DNA from: an uncultured Litoreibacter sp.
GTDB lineage: Bacteria; Pseudomonadota; Alphaproteobacteria; Rhodobacterales; Rhodobacteraceae
DNA length: 64,000 nt
Assembly (NCBI GenBank): GCA_947493265.1
Contig: CANLQL010000004.1
Coordinates: 248,001-312,000 of the forward strand
Direction of reading: 5' to 3'
Below the pieces are notes generated by a model. It had not been told where the DNA came from, did not search any database, and saw nothing but the letters and a program-made list of their open reading frames with translations. The position numbers were made by a program, and so were the translations under genes. This document shows positions 44,921 to 53,722 of this stretch, piece by piece (position 1 is the first letter of the stretch; each line of letters opens with the position of its first letter).

Positions 44921-46213
44921 TCATACCTTGTGGCTGGCTTCCAACGTATCTTCGAAGGTTGTCAGGCCGGTATGCGGCGCTGTGACCAGAACTGCCATGT
45001 TACCGGGCTTATGTTCGTTGCGCAGCATCTTCGTGTGGGCCTGCGGAATTTCCGCCCATGGGAAGACCTCAGACATGCACGGATCAAGACGACGCTCCAC
45101 CATCAATTGGTTTGCGGCAGATGCTTGCTTGAGATGGGCGAAGTGGGAGCCTTGCACGCGCTTTTGGTGCATCCAGAGATACCGGGCATCCATCGTCAGG
45201 TTATAGCCCGTGGTGCCCGCACAGATCACGACCATGCCGCCCTTTTTGCAGACAAACACCGAAACAGGCATCGTGCTTTCGCCGGGGTGTTCAAACACCA
45301 TGTCGACATTGTTGCCTTTGCCGGTGATGTCCCAGATTGCTTTGCCAAATTTGCGAACTTCGCCGAACCATTCCTTATATTCGTCCGAATTCACGGTGGG
45401 CATCTGGCCCCAGCAATTGAAATCCTTGCGGTTCAAAACGCCCTTTGCGCCCAGCCCCATCACGAAATCGCGTTTGCTTTCGTCGGAAATCACACCGATC
45501 GCATTCGCACCGGCCGTGTTGGCCAATTGGATTGCATACGACCCCAATCCGCCGGACGCACCCCAGACCAGGACGTTCTGGCCGGGCTTCAATTCATGCG
45601 GGTGATGGCCGAACAACATGCGATACGCTGTGGCCAGCGTCAGCGTGTAGCAGGCGCTTTCTTCCCAGCTCAGGTGTTTTGGACGCGGCATCAATTGCTG
45701 CGACTGAACCGTTGTGAACTGCGCAAAGGACCCATCTGGTGTCTCGTAACCCCAGATCCGCTGGCTGTTGGAGAACATCGGATCACCACCGTTGCAGTGT
45801 TCGTCATCGCCATCATCCTGGTTGCAGTGGATCACCACTTCATCGCCAACCTTCCAGCGTGTGACCTTGTCACCAACCGCCCAAACGATCCCAGATGCGT
45901 CGGAACCCGCAATGTGATAGTCAGCCTTGTGGACGTCAAACGGGCTTAACGGGACGCCAAGACCCGCCCAGACACCATTATAGTTAACGCCAGCGGCCAT
46001 GACCAAAACGACGACCTCGTGGCTGTCAGGTTGTTTGACGTCGACGACCTCTGACATGAAGGCTTGCTCGGGCTCTCCATGACGCTCGCGACGGATCGCC
46101 CAGGCGTACATTTGCTTGGGCACATAGCCCAAGGGAGGAATTTCACCGACCTCATAGAGGTCTTTCTCGGGGGCGTTGTAATCCATCATACTGTCCTGCG
46201 TATCGAGCGCCAT
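44921..46213 (-). CDS. ccr: crotonyl-CoA carboxylase/reductase
   Basis: Key enzyme of the ethylmalonyl-CoA pathway: reductive carboxylation of crotonyl-CoA to ethylmalonyl-CoA with NADPH. The 430 residues are MDR-type: AGVNYNGVWAGLGVP, YHIAGSDASGIVWAVG, VVIHCNQDDGDDEHCNGGDPMFS, the nucleotide loop VWGASGGLGSYAIQLA and FEHPGESTMPVSVFVCKKGG are diagnostic of Ccr rather than generic quinone reductases. The gene is in its own unit, with an inverted repeat upstream and a terminator downstream; ecm lies nearby. Confidence 0.97.
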   Translation of the reverse strand: MALDTQDSMMDYNAPEKDLYEVGEIPPLGYVPKQMYAWAIRRERHGEPEQAFMSEVVDVKQPDSHEVVVLVMAAGVNYNGVWAGLGVPLSPFDVHKADYHIAGSDASGIVWAVGDKVTRWKVGDEVVIHCNQDDGDDEHCNGGDPMFSNSQRIWGYETPDGSFAQFTTVQSQQLMPRPKHLSWEESACYTLTLATAYRMLFGHHPHELKPGQNVLVWGASGGLGSYAIQLANTAGANAIGVISDESKRDFVMGLGAKGVLNRKDFNCWGQMPTVNSDEYKEWFGEVRKFGKAIWDITGKGNNVDMVFEHPGESTMPVSVFVCKKGGMVVICAGTTGYNLTMDARYLWMHQKRVQGSHFAHLKQASAANQLMVERRLDPCMSEVFPWAEIPQAHTKMLRNEHKPGNMAVLVTAPHTGLTTFEDTLEASHKV

Positions 46214-46301
46214 TGGCCGTGCTCCATCCTATCCTAATTATGCCGCGACGCAGAATCAATTTCTGCACCGCACACATCTTCCATAAAATCCGAGACGAAA
46301 G

Positions 46302-46332
46302 ATTACAACCCAATTTTATAGTATTTTGTAAT
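46302..46332. promoter_or_regulatory. AT-rich inverted repeat upstream of ccr
   Basis: ATTACAA and TTGTAAT, 17 bases apart, 89-119 bases before the ccr start, in the 142-base gap behind the acyltransferase gene. Perfect 7-base arms in an A+T-rich setting suggest a regulator site, possibly for carbon-source control of ccr. Confidence 0.45.
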
Positions 46333-46355
46333 TTTATGTCGCGGCGGATTTTTAG

Positions 46356-47720
46356 CTAGGAAAGGAAGTGTCGAATAGATGACGCGTAATAGGTCAGCAC
46401 GTCGGGGTTTCGATCTGTCACCGAGATGACATCCCCCTCGATGTTCAAAAGACCCCGCGCTTCCAGCATCCGCAAGGCTTCCGTAACGGCCTTTTCCGGT
46501 CCGGCCCTCGGCATGCAGATGTCCGCTTGCGGTGAGAGCATCTCCACCAAAGCGTCAAAGCCGTTTTGCAAAGCTTCCCGCGTGATTGTGCCGTCGGTGA
46601 CTTCCAAAACCTGGCAGACTAGTGGGACGGGCATCAATGGCACGGTTTCGGCGACATCTTCCATCAGGCGTTTCCCCAGACGTTCAGCCAGCTTCATCTC
46701 GTCGCCATCATAGAATGCTTTCAGCGAAACCGGGTCCCCAAAGGAAACAGCCGCAAAACCCAATCGGTGAAACCGTCCCGTCATCCGTTGCCAGATGTGG
46801 CGACCGATATACCGGAACACCACCGACATCCGGAACTTGAACCTGGCCCCAACCTTGGTGGTTGACGCGACAAGCGCACGGTCTTCCAGCACGCGGTCAT
46901 AATTCAGACCAACCGGGACAAAGACCACGTCATTGGATTTACGCGGGTCAAATCCGTCCAGAATATAGCTGATCAGACCAAGCTTGGGATCGCCAATCGC
47001 CCCGGTTCGCGACAGACCACCTTCCGGGAATACCGCCTGCGTCACACCTTCCTTGGTGGACAATTGCACGTATCTGGCAAGGATCTTACGATAAAGCGCA
47101 TTGCGGGCATGTCTGCGAATGAAGTACCCGCCCATCATCTTGATGATCGGGCGAAGCGGCCAGACCCGCGCCCATTCGCCAACTGCGTAGGACAGCGGCG
47201 TATCTGGGGCGACCAGATACGTCACCAACACATAATCCATGTTTGAGCGGTGGTTCATGATGAAAATCACGGTGGCGTCTGGGTCGATCTTGCCCAAAGC
47301 CTCGTCATCGCGATTGAACACGCGCACCCGGTAAAGTGACGTCGCCATCCAGCGCGCGATCCTGATCCCGAACGCAAAATACAAGGTCGCAGAAAAGGAC
47401 GGCACGATTTCACGGGCGTAACGTTGCGCAGTCTCAAACGCCACGTTGTCAGGCACCCCCTCATCATCTGCAAACGCATTCACCGCACGGATCACGTCTG
47501 GATCATAAAGGATGTTTTGGATCATGTCGTGACGGCGGGCCAATTTGAACGGCTGGATCGGCCGGGTCAGGCGCTTGTTCAGACGGGCCACAACGCGTTC
47601 CGCACGTTTGCGGAAAAACCAGCGCACAGACGGGAAAAGGAACCGAGACGCCGCGGTGACCGCCGCCAATAGGCAGATCAGGACCAACGCCCAAACAGGT
47701 AACTCGACCGTCGTAAACAT
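46356..47720 (-). CDS. 1-acyl-glycerol-3-phosphate / glycerol-3-phosphate acyltransferase family protein
   Basis: Phospholipid-synthesis acyltransferase of 454 residues. An N-terminal membrane segment (~7-27) precedes the PlsC/PlsB-type catalytic block NHRSNMDYVLVTYL (HxxxxD box), then GGYFIRRHARNALYRKILARYVQL and AVFPEGGLSRTG (acceptor-binding EGG...R). The C-terminal ~130 residues are longer than in PlsC and helical. This architecture resembles PlsB-like enzymes, so the step (sn-1 or sn-2) is uncertain. Divergent from ecm. Confidence 0.82.
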   Translation of the reverse strand: MFTTVELPVWALVLICLLAAVTAASRFLFPSVRWFFRKRAERVVARLNKRLTRPIQPFKLARRHDMIQNILYDPDVIRAVNAFADDEGVPDNVAFETAQRYAREIVPSFSATLYFAFGIRIARWMATSLYRVRVFNRDDEALGKIDPDATVIFIMNHRSNMDYVLVTYLVAPDTPLSYAVGEWARVWPLRPIIKMMGGYFIRRHARNALYRKILARYVQLSTKEGVTQAVFPEGGLSRTGAIGDPKLGLISYILDGFDPRKSNDVVFVPVGLNYDRVLEDRALVASTTKVGARFKFRMSVVFRYIGRHIWQRMTGRFHRLGFAAVSFGDPVSLKAFYDGDEMKLAERLGKRLMEDVAETVPLMPVPLVCQVLEVTDGTITREALQNGFDALVEMLSPQADICMPRAGPEKAVTEALRMLEARGLLNIEGDVISVTDRNPDVLTYYASSIRHFLS

Positions 47721-47780
47721 TGCGCGACACTGTCAGGCTTTCAACGCGGGGTAAATCCCGTCATGCCGCAACGCAGCGAA

Positions 47781-47810
47781 TTGACATGGGTATAAAATTC
47801 CAAGTATGAA
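47781..47810 (+). promoter_or_regulatory. sigma-70 promoter of ecm
   Basis: TTGACA, 18 bases, TATGAA. The -10 hexamer overlaps the ATG at 47806, so that ATG cannot be the translation start; transcription would begin near 47817. Confidence 0.6.
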
Positions 47811-47856
47811 CGCTCTGACGAAATTAAATTACCGAAGTGATTCACGAGAGACCGCG

Positions 47857-49836
47857 ATGACCGAGACCGAAAACGCCAAAACCAAAGATCGTCCGTGGCT
47901 GTTCAGGACCTATGCCGGTCACTCAACGGCAAAGGCGTCGAACGCGCTTTATCGGGGCAATCTGGCGAAGGGGCAAACTGGCCTCTCTGTGGCTTTCGAT
48001 CTGCCAACACAAACCGGCTATGACAGTGACCACGAATTGGCGCGCGGCGAGGTTGGCAAAGTGGGCGTCCCGGTCAGCCATCTGGGCGATATGCGGATGC
48101 TGTTTGATGACATCCCGCTGGATCAGATGAACACGTCGATGACGATCAACGCGACCGCCCCCTGGCTCTTGTCGCTTTATATTGCCGTCGCTGAAGAACA
48201 AGGCGCGGATATCAGCGCGCTGCAAGGCACAGTCCAGAACGACATCATCAAGGAATATCTGTCGCGCGGCACATATATATGTCCCCCCAAACCCAGCTTG
48301 CGGATGATCACGGATGTCGCGGCCTACACGCGGGCGCATTTGCCAAAATGGAACCCGATGAATGTGTGTTCCTACCATTTGCAAGAGGCCGGGGCGACGC
48401 CGGAACAGGAATTGGCGTTCGCGCTGGCGACCGCCACTGCCGTGCTGGACGATTTGAAAGGTAAGGTTGCCCCGGAACACTTCCCGCAAATGGTTGGCCG
48501 GATCAGCTTCTTTGTGAATGCCGGTATCCGCTTCGTCACTGAAATGTGCAAAATGCGGGCGTTCGTCGATCTCTGGGACGAGATCTGCCGCGACCGTTAC
48601 GGCGTCGAGGACCCGAAATTCCGGCGGTTCCGCTACGGGGTTCAGGTGAACTCGCTCGGACTGACCGAACAGCAACCCGAAAACAACGTCTACCGCATCC
48701 TGATCGAAATGCTGGCGGTGACCCTGTCGAAAAACGCCCGCGCGCGCGCCGTTCAGCTGCCCGCATGGAATGAAGCGCTTGGTCTGCCACGTCCGTGGGA
48801 CCAGCAATGGTCTTTGCGGATGCAACAGATCATGGCGTTTGAGACGGACCTGTTGGAATATGACGACCTGTTTGACGGCAATCCGGCGGTGGAGCGTAAG
48901 GTCGAGGCCCTAAAAGACGGCGCACGCGCGGAACTGGCGACCATCGACGGGATGGGCGGCGCAAATGAGGCGATCGAGTATATGAAGTCGCGTCTGGTGG
49001 AAGCCAATGCCGCCCGGATCAACACCATCGAATCCGGTGAAACAACCGTGGTCGGCGTCAACAAGTACACCAACGCGGAGGCCAGCCCGCTGACAGCAGG
49101 CGATGATGCGATCATGGTGTCGGACAAAGATGCCGAGGCCGATCAGCTGGCCCGCCTGGCACAATGGAAAACCGAGCGTGACGATGCCCGTGTTGCCAAG
49201 GCAAAAGAAGCACTGCGCCAAGCCGCGCAATCCGGGGAAAACATCATGCCCGCCTCCATCGAAGCTGCAAAAGCCGGTGTCACAACCGGGGAATGGGGCG
49301 ACATGGTCCGGGCGGCCTTCGGGCAGTATCGCGGGCCGACAGGTGTGTCGCGCAACCCGTCTAACCGCACCGAAGGGTTGGATGACATTCGCGCCCGCGT
49401 TGACGCGGTTTCGGACAAGCTGGGCCGCCGCTTGAAGTTTCTTGTGGGCAAACCGGGGCTTGACGGGCACTCCAACGGGGCCGAGCAAATCGCAGCGCGC
49501 GCCCGCGATTGCGGTATGGATATCGCCTATGAAGGGATCCGGCTGACCCCGGATGAAATCGTCGCCGCCGCGCAAGAGGACGAAGCCCATGTCGTGGGCC
49601 TGTCGATCCTGTCCGGAAGCCATATCGAATTGATGGGCGATCTGATGGAGAAGATGCAAAAAGCCGGGCTGGGCCATATCCCGGTCGTCGCTGGCGGCAT
49701 TATTCCCGAAGACGATGCGGCCAGACTGCGCGCAATGGGCGTAGCGAAAATCTACACCCCTAAGGATTTCGAATTGAACCGGATCATGGAAGATCTGATC
49801 GAACTGGTCGATCCGAAAGACGTCGCGGCGGAATAA
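47857..49836 (+). CDS. ecm: ethylmalonyl-CoA mutase (MeaA)
   Basis: B12-dependent rearrangement of ethylmalonyl-CoA to methylsuccinyl-CoA in the ethylmalonyl-CoA pathway. The 659 residues begin RPWLFRTYAGHSTAKASNALYRGNLAKGQTGLSVAFDLPTQ-type mutase sequence. The C-terminal B12 domain shows KPGLDGHSNG (DxHxxG, cobalt-ligating His), VVGLSILSGSH and VVAGGIIPEDD. The start is placed at 47857 because GAGAGA is 6 bases before it and the earlier ATG lies in the promoter. Confidence 0.96.
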   Translation: MTETENAKTKDRPWLFRTYAGHSTAKASNALYRGNLAKGQTGLSVAFDLPTQTGYDSDHELARGEVGKVGVPVSHLGDMRMLFDDIPLDQMNTSMTINATAPWLLSLYIAVAEEQGADISALQGTVQNDIIKEYLSRGTYICPPKPSLRMITDVAAYTRAHLPKWNPMNVCSYHLQEAGATPEQELAFALATATAVLDDLKGKVAPEHFPQMVGRISFFVNAGIRFVTEMCKMRAFVDLWDEICRDRYGVEDPKFRRFRYGVQVNSLGLTEQQPENNVYRILIEMLAVTLSKNARARAVQLPAWNEALGLPRPWDQQWSLRMQQIMAFETDLLEYDDLFDGNPAVERKVEALKDGARAELATIDGMGGANEAIEYMKSRLVEANAARINTIESGETTVVGVNKYTNAEASPLTAGDDAIMVSDKDAEADQLARLAQWKTERDDARVAKAKEALRQAAQSGENIMPASIEAAKAGVTTGEWGDMVRAAFGQYRGPTGVSRNPSNRTEGLDDIRARVDAVSDKLGRRLKFLVGKPGLDGHSNGAEQIAARARDCGMDIAYEGIRLTPDEIVAAAQEDEAHVVGLSILSGSHIELMGDLMEKMQKAGLGHIPVVAGGIIPEDDAARLRAMGVAKIYTPKDFELNRIMEDLIELVDPKDVAAE

Positions 49837-49932
49837 CAAGAAACCGAAACGCACATCTTGCCCCCGTGCCCGGCACCCCTCATGCTGTCGCAAAACATCT
49901 GATCAGCGGCGCACCCGCCGGGGAGGACTGAC

Positions 49933-50688
49933 ATGACCAAAGTGGACCTCAACGCCGATATGGGCGAAAGCTTCGGGCCATGGGTCATGGGCCAGGACGC
50001 GGCCCTTCTGGATGTCGTTACCTCTGCAAACATCGCTTGCGGCTTTCATGCGGGTGACCCGGACGTGATGGCAGAAACCATGGCAATGGCCATTGAAAAA
50101 GGCGTGGGCATCGGTTGCCATCCCGGCTTTCAAGACCTGCAAGGTTTCGGACGGCGCAAGATGCATGTCCCCCTGCCAACACTGCAAAACTGGATCAGAT
50201 ACCAGTTGGGCGCATCGCTTTCGATGGCCAAGGCCGCAGGGGGCACGGTCCGACACCTGAAAATCCACGGGGCGTGGTCAAACATGGCCATGGCAGATGA
50301 GGCGATGGCGCGCGCTTGCTACGAAGCCGCGCTTGAGATCGCCCCGGAGATTGTCATCATGGTGCTGTCCGGCACGGTGATGGAAAAGGTCGTTCGCGAT
50401 CTGGGATGCAACTGGGCCGGGGAAATTTTCGCTGACCGGGCTTATAATGACGACGCGACACTGGTCGATCGAAGCCTGCCTGGTGCGGTCATCCATGATG
50501 CAGACTTCGCGGCGGAGCGGATCGTAAACATGGTTAAATCCGGCGCGATTGTCGCGGAAAGCGGAAAGCAGATCGAGACGCGGATCGATACGATTTGCTG
50601 TCATGGCGACACGCCCGAAGCGGTCGATATCGCCAAACGAGTCCGCGCTGGCCTGGAAGCCGAGGGCATCACAGTGACCAAGCTTTAA
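49933..50688 (+). CDS. pxpA: 5-oxoprolinase subunit A (LamB/YcsF family)
   Basis: A 251-residue LamB/YcsF protein: VDLNADMGESFGPWVMG, TSANIACGFHAGDPDVMAE, CHPGFQDLQGFGRRKM, and ICCHGDTPEAVDIA. PxpA normally works with PxpB and PxpC in ATP-dependent opening of 5-oxoproline to glutamate; those partners are not nearby, so this is an orphan copy whose reaction may differ. GGGGAGG lies upstream of the ATG. A LysR gene follows two bases later. Confidence 0.87.
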   Translation: MTKVDLNADMGESFGPWVMGQDAALLDVVTSANIACGFHAGDPDVMAETMAMAIEKGVGIGCHPGFQDLQGFGRRKMHVPLPTLQNWIRYQLGASLSMAKAAGGTVRHLKIHGAWSNMAMADEAMARACYEAALEIAPEIVIMVLSGTVMEKVVRDLGCNWAGEIFADRAYNDDATLVDRSLPGAVIHDADFAAERIVNMVKSGAIVAESGKQIETRIDTICCHGDTPEAVDIAKRVRAGLEAEGITVTKL

Positions 50689-50690
50689 CA

Positions 50691-51560
50691 ATGTCGATCA
50701 CGCTGCTGCGCACCCTGATCGCCGTTTATGAAAGTGGCAGCCTCGCGGGGGCCGCCCAGCGGGTTCACGTCACGCAAGCAGCCGTCGGCCAGCAAATGCG
50801 CCGCCTTGAAGAAACGATGGGAACCTCGCTTTTTGATCGCAGCGACCGCACCCCGCGCCTGAACGCTCATGGAAATGCGCTGATCCCAAACGCGCGGGAG
50901 GTGGTCGCGGCTTATGACAGCTTCATGCAAAGCCAGCCCGCGCAACTATCGGGGGAGCTTGTTTTGGGCGCTGTCCCCTCCACTTTGCGCGGACTGGTGC
51001 CACAAACCGTCAAGCGGTTGTTGGACAGCACACCTGATTTAGGCATTCGCGTGGTGCCCGGCCTGTCTGATGATCTTTTGGAACAGGTCGAACGCGGTGC
51101 GTTGGATGCGGCCATCACATCCGAGGCTGGTCCAGGGCATGACGCGCTGCATTGGCAGGAAATCGCGCGAGAGCCATTGGTCTTGATCACCGCGCCCGAT
51201 CTTCAGGGCGATGATCCGGTGCAATTACTCAAGACCCATCCCTACATTCGCCACACGCGGCGCGCTGCGGCGGGTGTGCTGGCCGGGGCGTGGCTAAAGA
51301 AAAACCGGATCACGCCGGACACAGCGATGGAGCTGGAATCCATTGAAACCGTCGCTTCTATGGTGGCGCATGGGTTGGGGATTTCCGTTGTGCCGGATAT
51401 CTGCGTGCCGGATAGCACATTCGCCAGCCTGAGACGACTGCCCCTGACAACCCATCCGATGGTTCGGCCTTTGGGCATCTTGACCCGAAGCGACAGCACA
51501 AAGGCCCCACTGGTTGCGCGCCTGATCGAGGAAATGCGCCGCGTCATCCCAACAAGGTAG
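50691..51560 (+). CDS. LysR family transcriptional regulator
   Basis: Regulator of 289 residues. N-terminal winged HTH: LRTLIAVYESGSLAGAAQRVHVTQAAVGQQMRRLEETMGTSLFDRS. The C-terminal effector domain follows, with ELVLGAVPSTLRGLVP and VASMVAHGLGISVVPD. It is co-directional with and 2 bases behind pxpA and upstream of comDE, so either may be its target. Confidence 0.9.
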   Translation: MSITLLRTLIAVYESGSLAGAAQRVHVTQAAVGQQMRRLEETMGTSLFDRSDRTPRLNAHGNALIPNAREVVAAYDSFMQSQPAQLSGELVLGAVPSTLRGLVPQTVKRLLDSTPDLGIRVVPGLSDDLLEQVERGALDAAITSEAGPGHDALHWQEIAREPLVLITAPDLQGDDPVQLLKTHPYIRHTRRAAAGVLAGAWLKKNRITPDTAMELESIETVASMVAHGLGISVVPDICVPDSTFASLRRLPLTTHPMVRPLGILTRSDSTKAPLVARLIEEMRRVIPTR

Positions 51561-51579
51561 GTCTGCAGTCAGTCTGACA

Positions 51580-51623
51580 ATTTGCCCGACGGAAGTCCGA
51601 CAGAAGTCCGACGCAAATCCGAC
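51580..51623 (+). repeat. four tandem 11-bp repeats ending CCGAC
   Basis: ATTTGCCCGAC, GGAAGTCCGAC, AGAAGTCCGAC and GCAAATCCGAC follow each other without gaps; a further GTCAGTCTGAC lies just before, out of phase by one base. The 11-base period places each unit on the same face of the helix. It lies between the LysR gene and comD. Confidence 0.7.
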
Positions 51624-51643
51624 ACGGGTTTTATAAAATTTTA

Positions 51644-51660
51644 CTTTATCAAATATAAAG
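51644..51660 (+). promoter_or_regulatory. dyad operator candidate upstream of comDE
   Basis: CTTTAT, 5 bases, ATAAAG, 72-88 bases before the comD ATG. It contains a T-N11-A spacing, as in LysR-type sites. The surrounding ~80 bases are strongly A+T-rich compared with the genes. Confidence 0.45.
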
Positions 51661-51731
51661 ACATGATGATTTGCAAAAAGCTAAATTTTACCCCATGAAA
51701 GCGCAGATTTAGCAAACAGGGGAGCTACACC

Positions 51732-52229
51732 ATGTCGGTGAGCGACAGAATTGTCGAAGATTTTGTGAAGAACAAAATCGAATTCGTAACCACGGTGCCG
51801 TGCAAACAGCTGGGTGGTGTTATTGATGCGGTGGAAGCCGAGGAAAGCATCTACCACATTCCATCCAACAAAGAAGACGAAGGCATGGGCCTGTGCGCAG
51901 GCGCGTTCATGGGCGGCAAACGCTCCGCGATCATCATGCAAAACACGGCGATTGGTGTGACCATCAACACATTGGTAACATTGACACAATTCTACCGGAT
52001 GCCGCTGCCGATGCTGATCTCCTACCGCGGTGAGTTGAAAGAGCCCGTGGCCTGTCAGGCGGAAATGGCCGTCCACACGAAAGCGCTTCTGGCGCAGTTG
52101 AACATCCCGACCTATCATTTCCACAAGCAAGGCGACGAGACCGAGCTGGATGCGATCCTGAAATACACATTCATGTGCAACAAGCCGGTCGCCATCCTGA
52201 CCGATGCAACTTTCTGGGGAGGCTACTGA
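51732..52229 (+). CDS. comD: sulfopyruvate decarboxylase, alpha subunit
   Basis: With the beta subunit, decarboxylates 3-sulfopyruvate to sulfoacetaldehyde in C3-organosulfonate breakdown. The 165 residues form the TPP PYR-type domain: VTTVPCKQLGGVIDAVE, IPSNKEDEGMGLCAGAFMGGK (with the catalytic-type Glu), MQNTAIGVTINTL, LISYRGE. It stands two bases before comE. Confidence 0.92.
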   Translation: MSVSDRIVEDFVKNKIEFVTTVPCKQLGGVIDAVEAEESIYHIPSNKEDEGMGLCAGAFMGGKRSAIIMQNTAIGVTINTLVTLTQFYRMPLPMLISYRGELKEPVACQAEMAVHTKALLAQLNIPTYHFHKQGDETELDAILKYTFMCNKPVAILTDATFWGGY

Positions 52230-52230
52230 T

Positions 52231-52794
52231 ATGATCCGTTCTGACATCCTGCGCGAGCTCGCGCCAACGATCAAAGACACGCTGACCGTTATGAATATCG
52301 GCCTTCCAAGCCAGGAAATGCACCTGATCGACGACCAGCCATCCAACTTCTACATGCTGGGCACAATGGGTCTGGCATCCTCTATTGGCTTGGGCCTTGC
52401 GCTTGCGCAAAAGGAAAAGGTCTTGGTTGTCGACGGTGATGGCTCCGTGCTGACCAACATGGGCACGCTGCCGACCATCGCCAATAACGTATCGGATAAC
52501 TACGTTTTGCTGATTATCGACAATGGCTCCTATGGCTCGACCGGGGACCAGCCGACATATGCAGGTAAACTCACCAAGCTGGAAAAGGTGGCCGAAGCCT
52601 GTGGCTGCGAAAACGTGGTTGTGTGCAAAGCAGAGGACACAGTGCAAACCGTCAAGGATGCACTGGCGGGCGACAAGATGACGATCATCGTGGCCAAATG
52701 TGAAAGCGGCAACATCAAGGTGCCAGTGATTACGATGGACCCTGTCGTGATCCGTGATCGCTTCATGAACACAGTCGCTGAGCGGAACGCCTGA
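52231..52794 (+). CDS. comE: sulfopyruvate decarboxylase, beta subunit
   Basis: TPP PP-domain subunit of 187 residues. The Mg/TPP motif is VVDGDGSVLTNMGTLPTIANN ... LLIIDNGSYGSTGDQ. MLGTMGLASSIGLGLALAQ precedes it. GGGGAGG is 8 bases before the ATG; the frame is open upstream inside comD. The next gene starts one base after its stop. Confidence 0.92.
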   Translation: MIRSDILRELAPTIKDTLTVMNIGLPSQEMHLIDDQPSNFYMLGTMGLASSIGLGLALAQKEKVLVVDGDGSVLTNMGTLPTIANNVSDNYVLLIIDNGSYGSTGDQPTYAGKLTKLEKVAEACGCENVVVCKAEDTVQTVKDALAGDKMTIIVAKCESGNIKVPVITMDPVVIRDRFMNTVAERNA

Positions 52795-52795
52795 T

Positions 52796-53722
52796 ATGAA
52801 AAAGATCGTCATCTCCGAATTTATGGATGAAGCCGCTGTCGAGGACCTTCGGGCCGATTTCAACGTGCTCTATGACCCGGAGTTGGTCGATCATGAAGAC
52901 AAGCTCTTCGCCTCACTGGCTGAGGCGGAGGGCATCATCGTGCGCAACCGCACGCAGGTACGGGGACCTCTTCTGGAGGCCGCGCCAAACTTGAAAACCG
53001 TCGGACGCTTGGGCGTCGGACTGGACAATATTGATCTTGAGGCTTGCAAAGCTGCCGGTATTTCAGTTCACCCGGCTTCCGGGGCCAACGATCTTTCTGT
53101 CGCGGAATATGTGATTACGTCGGCAATGGCTTTGCTGCGCGGGGCTTATTTTGGCCAAGCCCGCATGATCGCCGGTGAATGGCCACGTCAGGAAATGTCC
53201 GGTGGTGAGCTTGCAAGGAAGACCCTTGGGCTTGTGGGCTGCGGCTCCATCGCGCGCGAAACCGCTCGGTTGGCTCGTGGCATGGGCATGGCGGTCGCAG
53301 GCTTCGATCCCTTCGTTCCTGCTGATGACCCATTGTGGCAAACCATGACCCGTCATGACGATCTGGAAGGTCTGCTGGTCAGCACAGACGTGGTCAGCCT
53401 GCACGTTCCATTGACTGACGGCACCAAACATCTGATCAACGCAACCACGCTGGTCGCGATGCGCAAATCCGCTGTTTTGGTCAACGCCGCACGTGGCGGT
53501 GTTGTTGACGAGGCCGCATTGGCAACAGCATTGAGCCGCGGTCAAATTGCAGGTGCCGCGCTTGATGTGTTCGAAACCGAGCCTCTGACAGCTGAAGCCG
53601 GGGCAAAGTTTCAAGGCGTGCCAAACTTGATCCTGACACCGCATATCGGTGGGGTGACGACGGAATCAAATGTGCGCGTATCTTCTCTGACCGCCGCAAA
53701 CGTCCGGAAATCATTGTCCTAA
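52796..53722 (+). CDS. slcC: D-isomer-specific 2-hydroxyacid dehydrogenase, probable (S)-sulfolactate dehydrogenase
   Basis: NAD-dependent dehydrogenase of 308 residues with catalytic Arg (VNAARGGVVDE), Glu (VFETEPLT) and His (LTPHIGGV), and nucleotide loop GLVGCGSIARETA. Being co-transcribed with comDE, it most likely oxidises (S)-3-sulfolactate to 3-sulfopyruvate, the known SlcC reaction, which comDE then decarboxylates. The glycine-rich loop has Ala where many homologues have Gly (GCGSIA). Its 3' end overlaps the convergent FAD oxidase by 4 bases. Confidence 0.8.
   Translation: MKKIVISEFMDEAAVEDLRADFNVLYDPELVDHEDKLFASLAEAEGIIVRNRTQVRGPLLEAAPNLKTVGRLGVGLDNIDLEACKAAGISVHPASGANDLSVAEYVITSAMALLRGAYFGQARMIAGEWPRQEMSGGELARKTLGLVGCGSIARETARLARGMGMAVAGFDPFVPADDPLWQTMTRHDDLEGLLVSTDVVSLHVPLTDGTKHLINATTLVAMRKSAVLVNAARGGVVDEAALATALSRGQIAGAALDVFETEPLTAEAGAKFQGVPNLILTPHIGGVTTESNVRVSSLTAANVRKSLS

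Noticed and set aside
44930-45949. Long plus-strand ORF (339 codons) opposite ccr
   Set aside because: Antisense shadow of ccr; low-complexity His/Ala/Arg-rich translation.
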